Assembly: GCF_003383095.1 (NCBI RefSeq)
Contig: NZ_PSYW01000001.1
Location: 1,488,001-1,552,000 of the forward strand
DNA: 64,000 nucleotides
Source of the DNA: Haloferax sp. Atlit-12N
GTDB lineage: Archaea; Halobacteriota; Halobacteria; Halobacteriales; Haloferacaceae
Reading direction: 5' to 3'
Every line of letters starts with the position of its first letter. The first letter of the stretch is position 1. A program made the position numbers and the translations under genes. Under the pieces are notes generated by a model, which saw nothing but the letters and a program-made list of their open reading frames with translations, ran no database searches and had not been told where the DNA came from. This document shows, one piece after another, positions 21,207 through 30,367 of the stretch.

Positions 21207-21692
21207 TCAGTGGAGGGCGGCGTCGAGGACGGAGCGATGCGTGACGTACAGGCGGACCGAGCGCGCGTCGGAGAGCGCCACGAGGTCGTAGGTCTGGTCA
21301 CCGACGTGTAGCTTGTGGCCGGCGATGTGGCCGGGTTTGACGTACAGGTCCTCGTAGCTTCCCTCGGGGTCGAAGACGAACGAGCCGTTTTCGGTCGTCA
21401 CGTTCGCCCGAGCGGGCAGGCCCGCGCCGTAGGACTTGAACTCCATTTTGGTCATGACGAGTTCACCGTCTTGGACCGCGTAGGCGTCGAGGACGCGCGT
21501 TTTCTCGACGCTGTGGGTGTATTCGAGCGCGACGGTCGTGTTCTCTTCGACCGGCATCGTCTGTAGTCGCTCGCCGGTCTCGGCGTCTTCGACGACGAGC
21601 ACCTGTCCGGCCGGAACGGCGGCGCTCCCGCCGACGGCGACCGCCAGCACCGCGACTACGACGAGGAGACGTGTGGGAGTCGAATCAAGCAT
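21207..21692 (-). CDS. DUF1850 protein of the TAXI-TRAP operon
   Basis: Protein of 161 residues with an N-terminal signal or anchor helix (about 8-28, LLVVVAVLAVAVGGSAAVPA). The rest is beta-rich (ALEYTHSVEKTRVLDAYAV), matching DUF1850 proteins that accompany TAXI-type TRAP transporters. Probably exported and surface-exposed. It sits between the binding-protein gene (51 bases) and the fused permease (6 bases). Its molecular role in uptake is not known. Confidence 0.85.
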   Translation of the reverse strand: MLDSTPTRLLVVVAVLAVAVGGSAAVPAGQVLVVEDAETGERLQTMPVEENTTVALEYTHSVEKTRVLDAYAVQDGELVMTKMEFKSYGAGLPARANVTTENGSFVFDPEGSYEDLYVKPGHIAGHKLHVGDQTYDLVALSDARSVRLYVTHRSVLDAALH

Positions 21693-21743
21693 CGAAAGAT
21701 GGGTAGGAAACCGCTGTTCGAAAGCGAAGCGAAGCGCCCGGGC

Positions 21744-22775
21744 TCAGCCGAAGTAGGCCTGCGCGCCGGGGTGGAGCTCGATGGACATGCCGTCCTGGGC
21801 GCTCTCCCGGGAGATGAAGTCAGTCTTGATGGTGAGTTCGTCGACGTTCTCGAAGATGGCGCTCGTGACCGACTCGACGGTCGATTCGGGCTGCTCGGCG
21901 TTCGTCGCAATCATGGCCTGCACCGAGACGGTCGGCGCGGGGTTCTCCAGTCCGTAGGTGCCCGACGGGACTTCGTCGTCGGCGTAGAACGGCGCGGCGT
22001 CCTTGACGGCCGTGCGGTCCTCGCCCTCGATGGGGACGATGCGCACGTCCTCGGTCGCGGCGAGTTCCTCGATAGCGCCGACCGGCCAGCCGCCGACGAC
22101 GAACGCGGCGTCGATGTCGCCGTTCTTCAGCTGGTCGGAGGCCTGCGAGAAGCCGGTGTTCTGCTCGCTGTAGTCGGAGATGCCGAGGGCTTCGAGAATC
22201 TGGGTCGCGTTGACCTGCGTCCCGGAGCCGAGGTCGCCGGTGTTGATGGTCGCACCGGAGAGGTCGGACGGCGTCTCGATGCCCGTGTCGGCGAGCGTGA
22301 CGACGTGAATCGTCTCGGGGTAGAGCGTGGCGACGCCGCGGAGGTTCTCGACGGGGCTGCCCTGGAACGCCTCGATGCCCTCGCCGTTGCGGGCGAAGTA
22401 GGCGACGTCGTTCTGAATCAGCGCGAAGTCAGCGTCGCCGCGGGCGAGGCTGCCGACGTTCTCGACGGACGCGCCGGTGGACTGCACCTGAATCGTGAAG
22501 TCCGTCTGTCCCTCGATGACTGACTTGAACTCGTTCGAGAGGGGGTAGTACGTACCGCCCGTCCCGCCGGCGTGCCACGAGAGTCGGCTCTCGGTGCCGC
22601 CGTTACCGCCGGATTCGGTCGTCGTCTCCTCGGCGGTGGTGGTCTCTTCGCCACCGGATTCGGTCGTCGTCGTCGTCGTCTCTTCGCCACCGCCACCGGA
22701 ACAGCCGGCGAGGCCGGCGAGGCCAGCGGCACCTGTCGCGGCGATAAACTGTCGGCGGTCAAGTTTCCGAGTCAT
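21744..22775 (-). CDS. TAXI-family TRAP solute-binding lipoprotein
   Basis: Exported binding protein of 343 residues. The N-terminus has a twin-arginine signal (DRRQFIAATGAAG, residues 6-18) and a lipobox LAGC with Cys25, so it is a Tat-exported lipoprotein anchored outside the membrane. A Thr/Glu-rich linker (about 30-60) follows, then the TAXI domain starting WHAGGTGGTYYPLSN with later blocks GDADFALIQND and INTGDLGSGTQVNA. TAXI proteins bind small organic acids such as glutamate or 2-oxoglutarate; the ligand here is unknown. First gene of a three-gene operon. Confidence 0.93.
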   Translation of the reverse strand: MTRKLDRRQFIAATGAAGLAGLAGCSGGGGEETTTTTTESGGEETTTAEETTTESGGNGGTESRLSWHAGGTGGTYYPLSNEFKSVIEGQTDFTIQVQSTGASVENVGSLARGDADFALIQNDVAYFARNGEGIEAFQGSPVENLRGVATLYPETIHVVTLADTGIETPSDLSGATINTGDLGSGTQVNATQILEALGISDYSEQNTGFSQASDQLKNGDIDAAFVVGGWPVGAIEELAATEDVRIVPIEGEDRTAVKDAAPFYADDEVPSGTYGLENPAPTVSVQAMIATNAEQPESTVESVTSAIFENVDELTIKTDFISRESAQDGMSIELHPGAQAYFG

Positions 22776-22798
22776 ACATCACTATTCGTCACGATACG

Positions 22799-22808
22799 TA
22801 TTTATGAC
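22799..22808 (-). promoter_or_regulatory. TATA box of the TAXI-TRAP operon
   Basis: On the minus strand CATAAATACG centres about 28 bases before the ATG at 22775, the expected spacing for a leaderless transcript. Confidence 0.55.
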
Positions 22809-23225
22809 TGTTCATGTCAACGGCCAACATATCTCTATTTACACACTAATTGTAGTAAATTCTTATCAATATTAGCGCATTAATTCGTCAACAATATACA
22901 TACCTGAAATAGCCACTCGGGAGAGAAATACACTTCCCGTGGTGCTGATTCCACTTCGACTGCACGTGCTCACCGCCGTCGTTTTCTTGTTTCTCAGTTC
23001 CGTCCGAGTTCGGAGTTCGTGGCGGACTTCGACTCGAAACGAAGGGGTTCGGCGAGTAGGGTGCCGACCCCGGCGCACCCCGTGCAAACGTCTCTCACAG
23101 TAGTCTACGGGGGTACGGTTCGGGACGTTCGACTCGAACGACAGTCGGCCGCCAGTGGGCGACTTTCGACCCGAAAAGAGGGGGTTCAGACGGTGTTCAG
23201 AGGAGTGCGCTCGCGCCCACAGCCG
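22809..23225. other. Gene-free, partly AT-rich intergenic stretch
   Basis: About 420 bases with no convincing gene on either strand. Bases 22809-22915 are strikingly AT-rich for this genome (several runs such as TAATTGTAGTAAATTC), which fits upstream control sequence for the TRAP operon. Bases 22915-23225 are ordinary GC-rich sequence; short open frames there have an Arg-rich, low-complexity composition and no supporting start signals. Confidence 0.5.
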
Positions 23226-23429
23226 TCAGTCGACGATTATCTCGGAGTCGGTCGAGTCGTCCGACGACTGCTTGGGCGACATCTGTTCTTCGTACCGGGT
23301 TATCCAGTCGGCGAAGCAGGTCGGACAGAGTCGCTGGTCGTCCACGGTCGAGCCGTCGACCTGTAACTGGACTGCACGGGCGAGGGCGTCTTCGACCGCC
23401 CGCCCGCAGCCGTCACACGGGTCGCTCAT
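23226..23429 (-). CDS. Small zinc-finger protein (67 residues)
   Basis: Sixty-seven residues with two CxxC knuckles, CDGCG (C5, C8) and CPTCF (C35, C38), so a zinc ribbon is likely. The C-terminus is acidic and Ser-rich (KQSSDDSTDSEIIVD). ATG at 23427-23429. It lies alone between the TRAP promoter and upp. Similar small CxxC proteins are abundant in haloarchaea; the function of this one is unknown. Confidence 0.78.
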   Translation of the reverse strand: MSDPCDGCGRAVEDALARAVQLQVDGSTVDDQRLCPTCFADWITRYEEQMSPKQSSDDSTDSEIIVD

Positions 23430-23560
23430 CGTCGGGTTCCTCCGGTGGCGCGAGGTTCGTCCATGCGTCGGAGGTGCGCGGGCGGTAACTTAGTCGTTAC
23501 CCGAATTCGGGTCGGCGGCGGGGACGGCCCGCCCGCGAGCCGCGACGCGAGGAGACCGAG

Positions 23561-24241
23561 TTACGTCGTGCGGAACGCGCGGTCGCCGGCGTCGCCCAGG
23601 CCGGGGACGATGTAGCCGTCGTCGTCGAGATAGTCGTCGATGGAGACCGTCAGCAGGTCCACCTCGGGGAACTCGTTGTCGACGCGGAGCAGGCCGTCGG
23701 GCGCGGAGACGGCCGAGAGGACGAACAGCTTCTCGGGGTCGACGCCGGCGTTCTCGAGGATGTGGTCGAGGACCGAGCACATCGTCGAGCCGGTCGCGAG
23801 CATCGGGTCGGCCACGATGACCGTGTCCTTCTCCGTGATTTCGGGGAGCTTCACGTAGTCGATGGTGATGGGGAAGCCGCCGTCGTCGTCCATCCCCGCC
23901 TCCTCGTCGCGGCCGGCGGAGATGACGCCCTGCTTCGCCCGCGGGAACGCCTTGAGCAGTCCCTCCACGAACGGCGTTGCAGCGCGGAGCACGTTGATGA
24001 TGACGACGTTGTCGAGACCCTTCACGCGCTCGCCGGTCGTCTCCGCGAGCGGGGTCTGGATGGTGACGTACTCGGTCTCCATCGCGCCGTCGATTATCTC
24101 GTAGCCACAGATGCGGCCGAGTTTGACGAGGCCTTTCCGGAAGGCGACCTGCGTCGTCTCCACGTCCCGGAGGCGCGAGAGCGTGTCCTTCGCCAGCGCG
24201 TGCGTGATGAGGTACGCGTCGTCTCGGTCTTCGATGGGCAT
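23561..24241 (-). CDS. upp: Uracil phosphoribosyltransferase Upp
   Basis: Salvages uracil to UMP with PRPP. The protein is 226 residues. The PRPP-binding signature is [14 protein letters not shown] in the second half, and [14 protein letters not shown] and the C-terminal [14 protein letters not shown] uracil-binding loop are present. It is monocistronic, with a TATA-like box about 32 bases before the ATG. pyrD of the de novo pathway lies at the far end of the window. Confidence 0.96.
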   Translation of the reverse strand: MPIEDRDDAYLITHALAKDTLSRLRDVETTQVAFRKGLVKLGRICGYEIIDGAMETEYVTIQTPLAETTGERVKGLDNVVIINVLRAATPFVEGLLKAFPRAKQGVISAGRDEEAGMDDDGGFPITIDYVKLPEITEKDTVIVADPMLATGSTMCSVLDHILENAGVDPEKLFVLSAVSAPDGLLRVDNEFPEVDLLTVSIDDYLDDDGYIVPGLGDAGDRAFRTT

Positions 24242-24270
24242 CTTACTGAGAAGGCGGTTTCCCGAAGGAC

Positions 24271-24276
24271 ATAAAT
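24271..24276 (-). promoter_or_regulatory. TATA-like box of upp
   Basis: On the minus strand ATTTAT (within GCATTTATGTCC) lies about 30 bases before the upp ATG, giving a leader of only a few bases. Confidence 0.5.
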
Positions 24277-24349
24277 GCGGCTATCGGCCGCCAGCGGTGC
24301 CCTGCGGGTAGTTCACGCGGAGAATGGGTCGGCGACGCATCCCGCGGTT

Positions 24350-24583
24350 TCAGTTCGTCACGAGGTACGTGACGGCCGTGAGCACGAGCGCCGCGGACGC
24401 GACGTTGACGACAGAGAAGGCCGCGAGGTCGAGGTACGACAGGCCGTAGACGACCACCGCCGCGAACGCCGTCGAGAGGACGAGATTCATGACGAACAGC
24501 ACTCGCGGGTCGCCCTCGCCCCACTCTATCTCCTCTCCGCGCTCCTCGTCGTCGTTCCCAGCCCCTTCGGCTTCGCCGCTCAT
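24350..24583 (-). CDS. Small membrane protein coupled to the CobW-type GTPase
   Basis: Seventy-seven residues. The first 25 are acidic and soluble (DDEERGEEIEWGEGDPR), followed by two membrane helices (about 28-47 and 52-74). The ATG overlaps the TGA of the upstream CobW-type gene by four bases, so the two are translationally coupled. This suggests a membrane partner for the GTPase, but no family is recognised and the link is inferred from gene order only. Confidence 0.75.
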   Translation of the reverse strand: MSGEAEGAGNDDEERGEEIEWGEGDPRVLFVMNLVLSTAFAAVVVYGLSYLDLAAFSVVNVASAALVLTAVTYLVTN

Positions 24584-25887
24584 CGTCCACCCTCCGGGGT
24601 CGCGCCCGCGGTCGGGACCGACTCGCGCTCCCGGGTCGGCTCCGCGAGTGCGACTTCCTCGCCGGGGTCGGTCGGGTAGTCGCCGGCGTCCGCGGACGCG
24701 CCGGGGTCGAGCAGGTGGTCGTCGAGCGCGGCCGCGAGTGCGTCTTCGTCCATCCCGCGGCCGATGAACACCAGTTCGGTCCGCCTGTCGCCGTGGTCGT
24801 CGTGCCAGTCGAGTTCGGGGTGGTTGCGGCGGTAGGTGTCCTGTTCGAACTCGGGGCGCGAGGCGACCCACGGGCCGGCGGCGGCGACGTACGCCGACGG
24901 GCCGGCCTGACTGTAGGTGTAGTGGACGTCCTCGGCTCCGGCAACCCACAGCGACCCTTTCGCCCGGACGACCGAGTCGGGGAGGTCGCCCAGCACCGCG
25001 GCCGCGCCGTCGGGGTCGAGCGATGCCCGTCGGCGGTAGACGAACGACGTGACGCCGTAGGTCGCTTCCGCGTGCGGGGTGTCGTCGTGGTCGTGTTCGT
25101 CGTGGGCGTCATGGCTGTGGTCGTCGTGTTCGTCGTGGTCGCCGTGGCCGTCTTGGTCGCGGTCGTCTCCTCCCGTGTCACTCTCCAGCGCCGCCCGCCA
25201 GCCGACGGGCGCGTCGGGGTCGTGGAGGTCCGACAGGAGCAGGTCCACGTCCACGTCGCCGCGGGTCGTCTCCACCACGGTCGCGCCGGGGCGGAGCGCC
25301 TCGACCGCGTCGCGGACCGCCGCGAGTTCCGCGTCGGAGACGAGGTCGCGCTTGTTGAGGACGACGAGGTCGGCGCTCTCGACCTGCTCGACGAGGAGGT
25401 CCGACAGCGGACGCACCGAGCCGTCCCCCTCCTCGGCGACGGTTCGTTCGGGGTCGCCGTCGCCGAAGGTGTCCGCGAACAGCCGCGAATCGACGACCGT
25501 GGCGAGGCCGGCCACGTCGTAGCGGGCGGCCGCCCGCGAGGTGACGAACAGTCTGGCGACCGGACCGGGCTCCGAGACGCCCGAGGCCTCGACGACGAGG
25601 TGGTCGAACGACCGTTCTCGCGCGAGGCGGACGACCGCGGTTTCGAGGTCGTCCTGTAGCTCACAGCAGATACAGCCGTTCGAGAGTTCGGTCACGCCGT
25701 CGCCGACTGCGAGGTCGGACTCCTCGGCGACGAGTTCGGCGTCGACGTTCACGGAGCCCATGTCGTTGACGAGCACGGCGATGTCGCGGTCGCCGGCGTT
25801 CGTCAACAGGTGGTTGAGAAGCGTCGTCTTGCCCGCCCCGAGACTCCCGCCGAGTACCGTCACCGGAATCGTCTCCCCCGCGTTCAT
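24580..25887 (-). CDS. CobW/COG0523-family GTPase, probable metal chaperone
   Basis: G3E-type P-loop GTPase of 435 residues. Walker A is GGSLGAGKTT (13-22), the metal-binding CxCC motif GCICC is at 71-75, and the guanine-specificity motif NKRD is at 178-181. A histidine- and aspartate-rich stretch (about 248-272, with HDEHDDHSHDAHDEH) follows, typical of zinc or cobalt chaperones. A C-terminal CobW_C domain begins near residue 275. COG0523 proteins insert or deliver metal ions to target enzymes. No zinc-regulated operator was recognised upstream. It is divergent from the 98-residue gene at 25989. Confidence 0.9.
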   Translation of the reverse strand: MNAGETIPVTVLGGSLGAGKTTLLNHLLTNAGDRDIAVLVNDMGSVNVDAELVAEESDLAVGDGVTELSNGCICCELQDDLETAVVRLARERSFDHLVVEASGVSEPGPVARLFVTSRAAARYDVAGLATVVDSRLFADTFGDGDPERTVAEEGDGSVRPLSDLLVEQVESADLVVLNKRDLVSDAELAAVRDAVEALRPGATVVETTRGDVDVDLLLSDLHDPDAPVGWRAALESDTGGDDRDQDGHGDHDEHDDHSHDAHDEHDHDDTPHAEATYGVTSFVYRRRASLDPDGAAAVLGDLPDSVVRAKGSLWVAGAEDVHYTYSQAGPSAYVAAAGPWVASRPEFEQDTYRRNHPELDWHDDHGDRRTELVFIGRGMDEDALAAALDDHLLDPGASADAGDYPTDPGEEVALAEPTRERESVPTAGATPEGGR

Positions 25888-25988
25888 GAGCGGGCCTACC
25901 GGGTCCGCACATATGAAATCGCAGGTAACCAGCGTGGACGTTCGTGAACGATACCCTTTTGCCCGGGAACCGGTGAGTGTGTAAACTG

Positions 25989-26285
25989 ATGACGCTCGCC
26001 GCGCGCATCGAATCCTTTCGCGAACTCGTCGAAGAGTGGCTCCGCGGCCTCTACCACGGGATGATTTCGCACCCCGCCTACGAGAAGATAGAAAAGCAGG
26101 CCGAGGACGACGAGGACGCGTTCATGCTCGCGTGCTTCCCCGACGCGTTCGGCATCCCCTCGCCCATCTCGTACTACACCGCCGAACTGCTCCCGTACCT
26201 CGAAGACGAGTTCGAGGCGTGGGAGCGGCGGATGTGGGACCGCGGGTCGCTCCTCGAACGCAAAGGCCACCAGTATCACTTCTAA
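25989..26285 (+). CDS. Protein of unknown function preceding the ArsA/Get3-type ATPase
   Basis: Ninety-eight mostly helical residues (MTLAARIESFRELVEEWLRG) with no membrane segment or Cys motif. ATG 25989 is preferred; an in-frame GTG at 25977 is possible. The stop is one base before the ATPase start at 26287, so the two genes are almost certainly cotranscribed and may work together. I do not recognise the family. Confidence 0.72.
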   Translation: MTLAARIESFRELVEEWLRGLYHGMISHPAYEKIEKQAEDDEDAFMLACFPDAFGIPSPISYYTAELLPYLEDEFEAWERRMWDRGSLLERKGHQYHF

Positions 26286-26286
26286 C

Positions 26287-27252
26287 ATGCGCAAATTCGT
26301 CTTCTTCGGCGGCAAAGGCGGCGTGGGCAAGACGACGATGTCGAGCGCCTACGCGGTCAAGTGCGCCCGCGACGGCGTCCGGACGCTCCTCGTCTCGACC
26401 GACCCCGCCCACAGCACGAGCGACGTGTTCGACCAGTCGTTCACCGACGAGCCCGCGGCCGTCACGGACGAGCCGAACCTCGACGCGATGGAAATCGACC
26501 CCGAGACCGAGGTCCGCGACCACCTCATGGAGACCAAGCGGGCGATGGGCGACCAGGTCAGCCCCGCGATGGTCAACGAGATTGACCGCCAGATAGAGAT
26601 GGCCCACCAGACGCCCGGCGCGTACGAGTCGGCGCTGTTCGACCGCTTCATCGACGTGATGCGCTCCGCCGACGAGTACGACCGGGTCGTCTTCGACACC
26701 TCGCCGACCGGCGGGACGCTCCGACTGCTCTCCCTCCCGGAGTACCTCGACGGCTGGATTCAGCGGCTCCTCCACAAGCGCAAGGAGTCGGTCAAACTGT
26801 TCGAGCGCGCGGCCATCGGCAACAACGAACCGCGGCGGATGATGGACGGCGACCCCATCATCGCCCGCCTCGAACAGCGCCGCGACGACTTCTCGTTCGC
26901 CAAGGAGACGCTGCAGGACGACGCCGCGTTCTTCCTCGTCGTGAATCCCGACGAGCTATCGCTCCGCGAAACCGAGCGCGCAATCGACCAACTCGATGAC
27001 TACGGCCTCGACGTGCGCGGCCTCGCGGTCAATCGCCTCACGCCTGAACCCGACCCCGACGAGTCGGGACGGGGCGCGACGTTCTTGCGCGAGCGAGTCA
27101 AGACAGAACGAGAGCGCCTCGACGACCTCCGCGAGAATTTTTCACCGCCACTCGTCGCCGCGGTCGAGACGCGGGTGGCCGAGGTCAAAGGCGACTTCCT
27201 CGGCGAGGTCGCGGACGAACTCGACATCGATATCGAACCCGACGTTCAGTAG
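26287..27252 (+). CDS. ArsA/Get3-type ATPase
   Basis: Single-domain P-loop ATPase of 321 residues. The deviant Walker A GGKGGVGKTT is at 8-17, switch I DPAHST near residue 39, and the A-motif FDTSPTGGTLRLL near 138. Family members either pump arsenite with ArsB or, as Get3/TRC40, chaperone tail-anchored membrane proteins. No arsenic genes are nearby and no CxxC pair typical of eukaryotic Get3 is seen, so a membrane-protein targeting or unknown role is more likely than arsenic resistance. A helical segment with RLLHKRKESVKLFER may form the client-binding part. Confidence 0.88.
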   Translation: MRKFVFFGGKGGVGKTTMSSAYAVKCARDGVRTLLVSTDPAHSTSDVFDQSFTDEPAAVTDEPNLDAMEIDPETEVRDHLMETKRAMGDQVSPAMVNEIDRQIEMAHQTPGAYESALFDRFIDVMRSADEYDRVVFDTSPTGGTLRLLSLPEYLDGWIQRLLHKRKESVKLFERAAIGNNEPRRMMDGDPIIARLEQRRDDFSFAKETLQDDAAFFLVVNPDELSLRETERAIDQLDDYGLDVRGLAVNRLTPEPDPDESGRGATFLRERVKTERERLDDLRENFSPPLVAAVETRVAEVKGDFLGEVADELDIDIEPDVQ

Positions 27253-27386
27253 GTAGGTAAACCGACCTCGCGGTGAGAATTTTCGGTCACCTCGCCGATT
27301 GAACCTGTCGTTCGAACGCGATACATTCATATCTATCGTTAACGTTAAGGTGGGCATTTTCGTGTCACCGAGTGGGGCAGCGTACC

Positions 27387-29207
27387 ATGGTACAAGTCAT
27401 TTGGTTGGTCGTCACGGTACTCGCGTTGTTTACTGTCGGGTATCTCGGTTACTCCCGATATCTCGCGCAGTTCGTCGAACTCGACGACAGTCGTGAGACA
27501 CCAGCGCACAAGTACGAAGACGGTCAAGAATACGTTCCGGCGAAAAAGCCGGTGTTACTGGGGCATCACTATTCGAGCATCGCAGGCGGCGCGCCGATTG
27601 TCGGTCCGATTACGGCGGGCGTGGTGTGGGGTTGGGCCCCCGCACTCGCGTGGATTGCCATCGGCAACCCGCTTCTCGGGAGCGTTCACGACTTCGTGTC
27701 GCTGTCGAGCAGTCTGCGACACGACGGAAAGTCTATCGGGTACATCATCGGCGAGTACGTCGGCGAGCGCGGCAAGAACATGCTGTTGTGGTTCGCGTTT
27801 CTCACCATCGTCCTCGTCGTCGCGGTGTTCGCCCTCGTGGTGGCCATCGTGTTCAACGCCTATCCGGAGGCCGCCACGGCGAGTCTGGTGTACATCGTCC
27901 TCGCGGTGCTGTTCGGCGTCTACCTCTACCAACTGAATCTCCCGTTCCTGCCGGGGACGCTCGCGTTCGTCGTGGCGATGTTCGTCGGCGTCTACGCGGG
28001 GATTCAGTTCCCGATTGCGCTGTTCGAACCCGCGGCCCGCGCGCCCGCCGAGACGTTCGTCCTGTTCTCCGGCTCCGGCGCGTGGCTCCCCGGTGCGAGT
28101 TCGTTCAACGGGAACACCGCGGCGTGGGTGCCGCTCATCCTCGTCTACGGGGCCATCGCTAGTGCCCTCCCGGTCTGGGTGCTCCTGCAACCGCGCGACT
28201 ACCTCTCGTCGTTCCTGCTGTACGCGGGCGTCGGCGGCGCGCTCGTCGCTATCGTCGTGGGCACGTTCTTCACGAACCCGACCCAGCCGCTCGTGACGAA
28301 CCTCGAACCGTACTACGGGTTCATCGGCCGCTCCGGCGCGCCGCTGTTCCCGCTTCTGTTCATCACCATCGCCTGCGGGACCATCAGCGGGTTCCACTCG
28401 CTCGTCTCGTCGGGCACGACCTCGAAGCAACTGAACAAGGAGTCCGACGCGCGCGTCATCGGCTACGGCGGCATGCTCGGCGAGGGTCTCCTCGCCACCG
28501 TCGCGCTGGCGACGGTCGCCATCATCGCGCCTGACGTGGGCGGCGGCATCGGCCTCGCCCTGCCGACGTTCGCGGCGGGCGGCGGCGTCATCCTGTCGAG
28601 CTTCGGCATCCCGACTGACTTCGGCGGGCCGTTCATGGCCCTCGTGCTGGTCAGTTTCCTCCTCACGTCGACTGACACGGCCGTGCGTCTCGGTCGCTAC
28701 ATGATGGAAGAAATCGTCGGGACGCCCGAGACGCCGGTCGAGGAGTTCGCGACCAACCGCTACGGCAACGCGTTCGTGCAGTCGCTGCCGGCGTACATCC
28801 TCATCACGAGCGGTTCGTGGCTGACGCTCTGGCAGCTGTTCGGCGGCGCGAACCAGCTGCTCGCCGCGCTGGCGCTCCTGACCGCGACCGTCTGGCTGGC
28901 CAACTGGGACGACTCCAAGCAGCTCCTCAGCACGGGCCTGCCGATGGCCCTCATGACGACTATCACGTCGCTGGGTCTGCTCTGGCTCGCGTTCCACGAC
29001 AACCTCTACGCGAAGTTCCTGAACCCCGAGTGGATGGCGTCCGCGGGCACCTTCGCGATGGTGTCGGCGGTCGTCCAAATCGTCCTCGCGCTGGTGCTCG
29101 TCTACCTCGCGCTGTCGCTGGCGAAAATCGGCTACGACAACATCAAAGACGCCCGGAGTTCGGGTGGCGGCGGTGGCGGCGGTCGTCCGCAGCCGAGCGA
29201 CGACTGA
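27387..29207 (+). CDS. cstA: Carbon-starvation protein CstA family peptide/pyruvate transporter
   Basis: Polytopic membrane protein of 606 residues with about 15 helices. CstA blocks are visible near the N-terminus (KKPVLLGHHYSSIAGGAPIVGP and GSVHDFVSLSSSLRHDGKSI) and centre (ACGTISGFHSLVSSGTTSKQL). Family members import peptides or pyruvate under starvation. The ATG at 27387 (MVQVIW) is preferred over a GTG five codons earlier. The C-terminus is a glycine-rich hydrophilic tail. Monocistronic, with AT-rich sequence (about 27320-27350) as probable promoter. Confidence 0.92.
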   Translation: MVQVIWLVVTVLALFTVGYLGYSRYLAQFVELDDSRETPAHKYEDGQEYVPAKKPVLLGHHYSSIAGGAPIVGPITAGVVWGWAPALAWIAIGNPLLGSVHDFVSLSSSLRHDGKSIGYIIGEYVGERGKNMLLWFAFLTIVLVVAVFALVVAIVFNAYPEAATASLVYIVLAVLFGVYLYQLNLPFLPGTLAFVVAMFVGVYAGIQFPIALFEPAARAPAETFVLFSGSGAWLPGASSFNGNTAAWVPLILVYGAIASALPVWVLLQPRDYLSSFLLYAGVGGALVAIVVGTFFTNPTQPLVTNLEPYYGFIGRSGAPLFPLLFITIACGTISGFHSLVSSGTTSKQLNKESDARVIGYGGMLGEGLLATVALATVAIIAPDVGGGIGLALPTFAAGGGVILSSFGIPTDFGGPFMALVLVSFLLTSTDTAVRLGRYMMEEIVGTPETPVEEFATNRYGNAFVQSLPAYILITSGSWLTLWQLFGGANQLLAALALLTATVWLANWDDSKQLLSTGLPMALMTTITSLGLLWLAFHDNLYAKFLNPEWMASAGTFAMVSAVVQIVLALVLVYLALSLAKIGYDNIKDARSSGGGGGGGRPQPSDD

Positions 29208-29239
29208 CGCGCGACTGTTCGCCGTTTCGACTCCGCTTT

Positions 29240-29902
29240 TTACCGACGCAACGTTCCGAGGAGCCGACGCAACAGCCCGTCGGAGACGGCCGGCGAGCCG
29301 TCGCTCCAGAGCGTGAACGCAGCGACGGAGTCGGCGTTGCGGCTCGCCACGGCGTCCTCGTCGGTCGGCGCGACGACTGCGAGGTTCATCTCGTAGTGGC
29401 CGTAGTAGCCGAACTTCAGGAGCGTTCGGTCCGCGAAGTCGGAAACGAACGCTCGGACCTCGTCCGGCACCGCGTCGGCGACGAGCACGAAGGTAAAATC
29501 CGTCCCGTAGTGTTCCTCGTCGGGTTCTATCCACTCGTCGGCGAGCGCGTGGCCCAGTTCGACGAGCCGTTCGAGTTCGGCGACCGTCGGCGACTCGACC
29601 CGCCGCGCGAACATGTACTCCATCGCGTGGTGGTTGGCGTAGTTGATAGACTGGTGGAGGAACTGCTTTTGGCTCTCCATCCGCATCGCGCCGAACAGGT
29701 CGAATCGCTCGCCGCGGACGGCGTACTCCCGTTCCAAGTCGTAGTTGTACATGAGCCGTTCGGCGACCCGGTCGAGGTACTCGTCGTCCCACTCGGGGCG
29801 GTCGAGGGCCGGACCCGGTGTCGTGGCGTCCGACGCGTCCGACTCGCTCTGCTCGGCCGGCGTTTCGCCCCCCTCGGCGTCCTCGGGTTCGACGCTCCTC
29901 AT
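29240..29902 (-). CDS. Conserved-looking soluble protein, function unknown
   Basis: Protein of 220 residues. The first 45 are acidic and disordered. The rest is a mixed alpha/beta domain with aromatic-rich helices (HQSINYANHHAMEYMFARRV) and segments like YGTDFTFVLVADAVPD. Basic C-terminus (GLLRRLLGTLRR). The ATG overlaps the stop of the cupin gene by four bases, so the pair is coupled. No family recognised. Confidence 0.75.
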   Translation of the reverse strand: MRSVEPEDAEGGETPAEQSESDASDATTPGPALDRPEWDDEYLDRVAERLMYNYDLEREYAVRGERFDLFGAMRMESQKQFLHQSINYANHHAMEYMFARRVESPTVAELERLVELGHALADEWIEPDEEHYGTDFTFVLVADAVPDEVRAFVSDFADRTLLKFGYYGHYEMNLAVVAPTDEDAVASRNADSVAAFTLWSDGSPAVSDGLLRRLLGTLRR

Positions 29903-30279
29903 TCCTCGTCGGGGTCGTAGGCCACCGCGTCACCCGACACGGCCGGCGAGCCGAGCGCGAGCAGTTCGACCGGCTCGTCCGCCGTCTCGGGGTTGTACGC
30001 CCGGTGGGGACTCTCCGGGTCGGCGACGAACAGGCCGTCAGCGCCGACTTCGAACGTCTCGTCCGGCGTCTCGACGAACAGCGTCCCCGAGAGGACGTAG
30101 AACGCCTCCTCCTGTTCGGTGTGGTAGTGGTACGAAAGCGGCACCTGCTCGCCGGGGGCAGCCCGGAAGCGGTTGAGCGCGACGCTCTCCAAGCCGCCCT
30201 CGCCGCCGATGCGGCGGAGTTCGCACGGGCGGTCGTCGGCGGGTTCGACGGCGGTTGCGTCCACGACGCGATATCCCAT
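29899..30279 (-). CDS. Cupin-domain protein
   Basis: Protein of 126 residues with a single beta-barrel cupin. Motif 1 is YHYHTEQEEAFYVLSGTLFV, giving the metal ligands H, H and E. Motif 2 ends with PESPHRAYNP, where the His is the last ligand. Start ATG 30279 (MGYRVVDATA) is preferred over one five codons upstream. Small cupins may be isomerases, dioxygenases or sugar-binding sensors; the reaction cannot be read. First gene of a two-gene coupled unit. Confidence 0.85.
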   Translation of the reverse strand: MGYRVVDATAVEPADDRPCELRRIGGEGGLESVALNRFRAAPGEQVPLSYHYHTEQEEAFYVLSGTLFVETPDETFEVGADGLFVADPESPHRAYNPETADEPVELLALGSPAVSGDAVAYDPDEE

Positions 30280-30367
30280 GAGACGGAGCAACACGTTCGA
30301 CCCTATAAGCCCGTCGCGACCCGCCCGAAAACCAAGGTTTATTCGTGAAGGTTACGAACCGCGGCCC

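Noticed and set aside
22872..23087. Possible 71-codon gene in the intergenic stretch before the TRAP operon
   Set aside because: Arg- and Thr-rich, no promoter or domain, and spans an abrupt AT/GC change. Not supported.
26287..27252. Arsenic-resistance ATPase
   Set aside because: No arsB, arsR, arsC or arsD nearby and no metal-binding Cys pair was evident, so arsenic function is not claimed.
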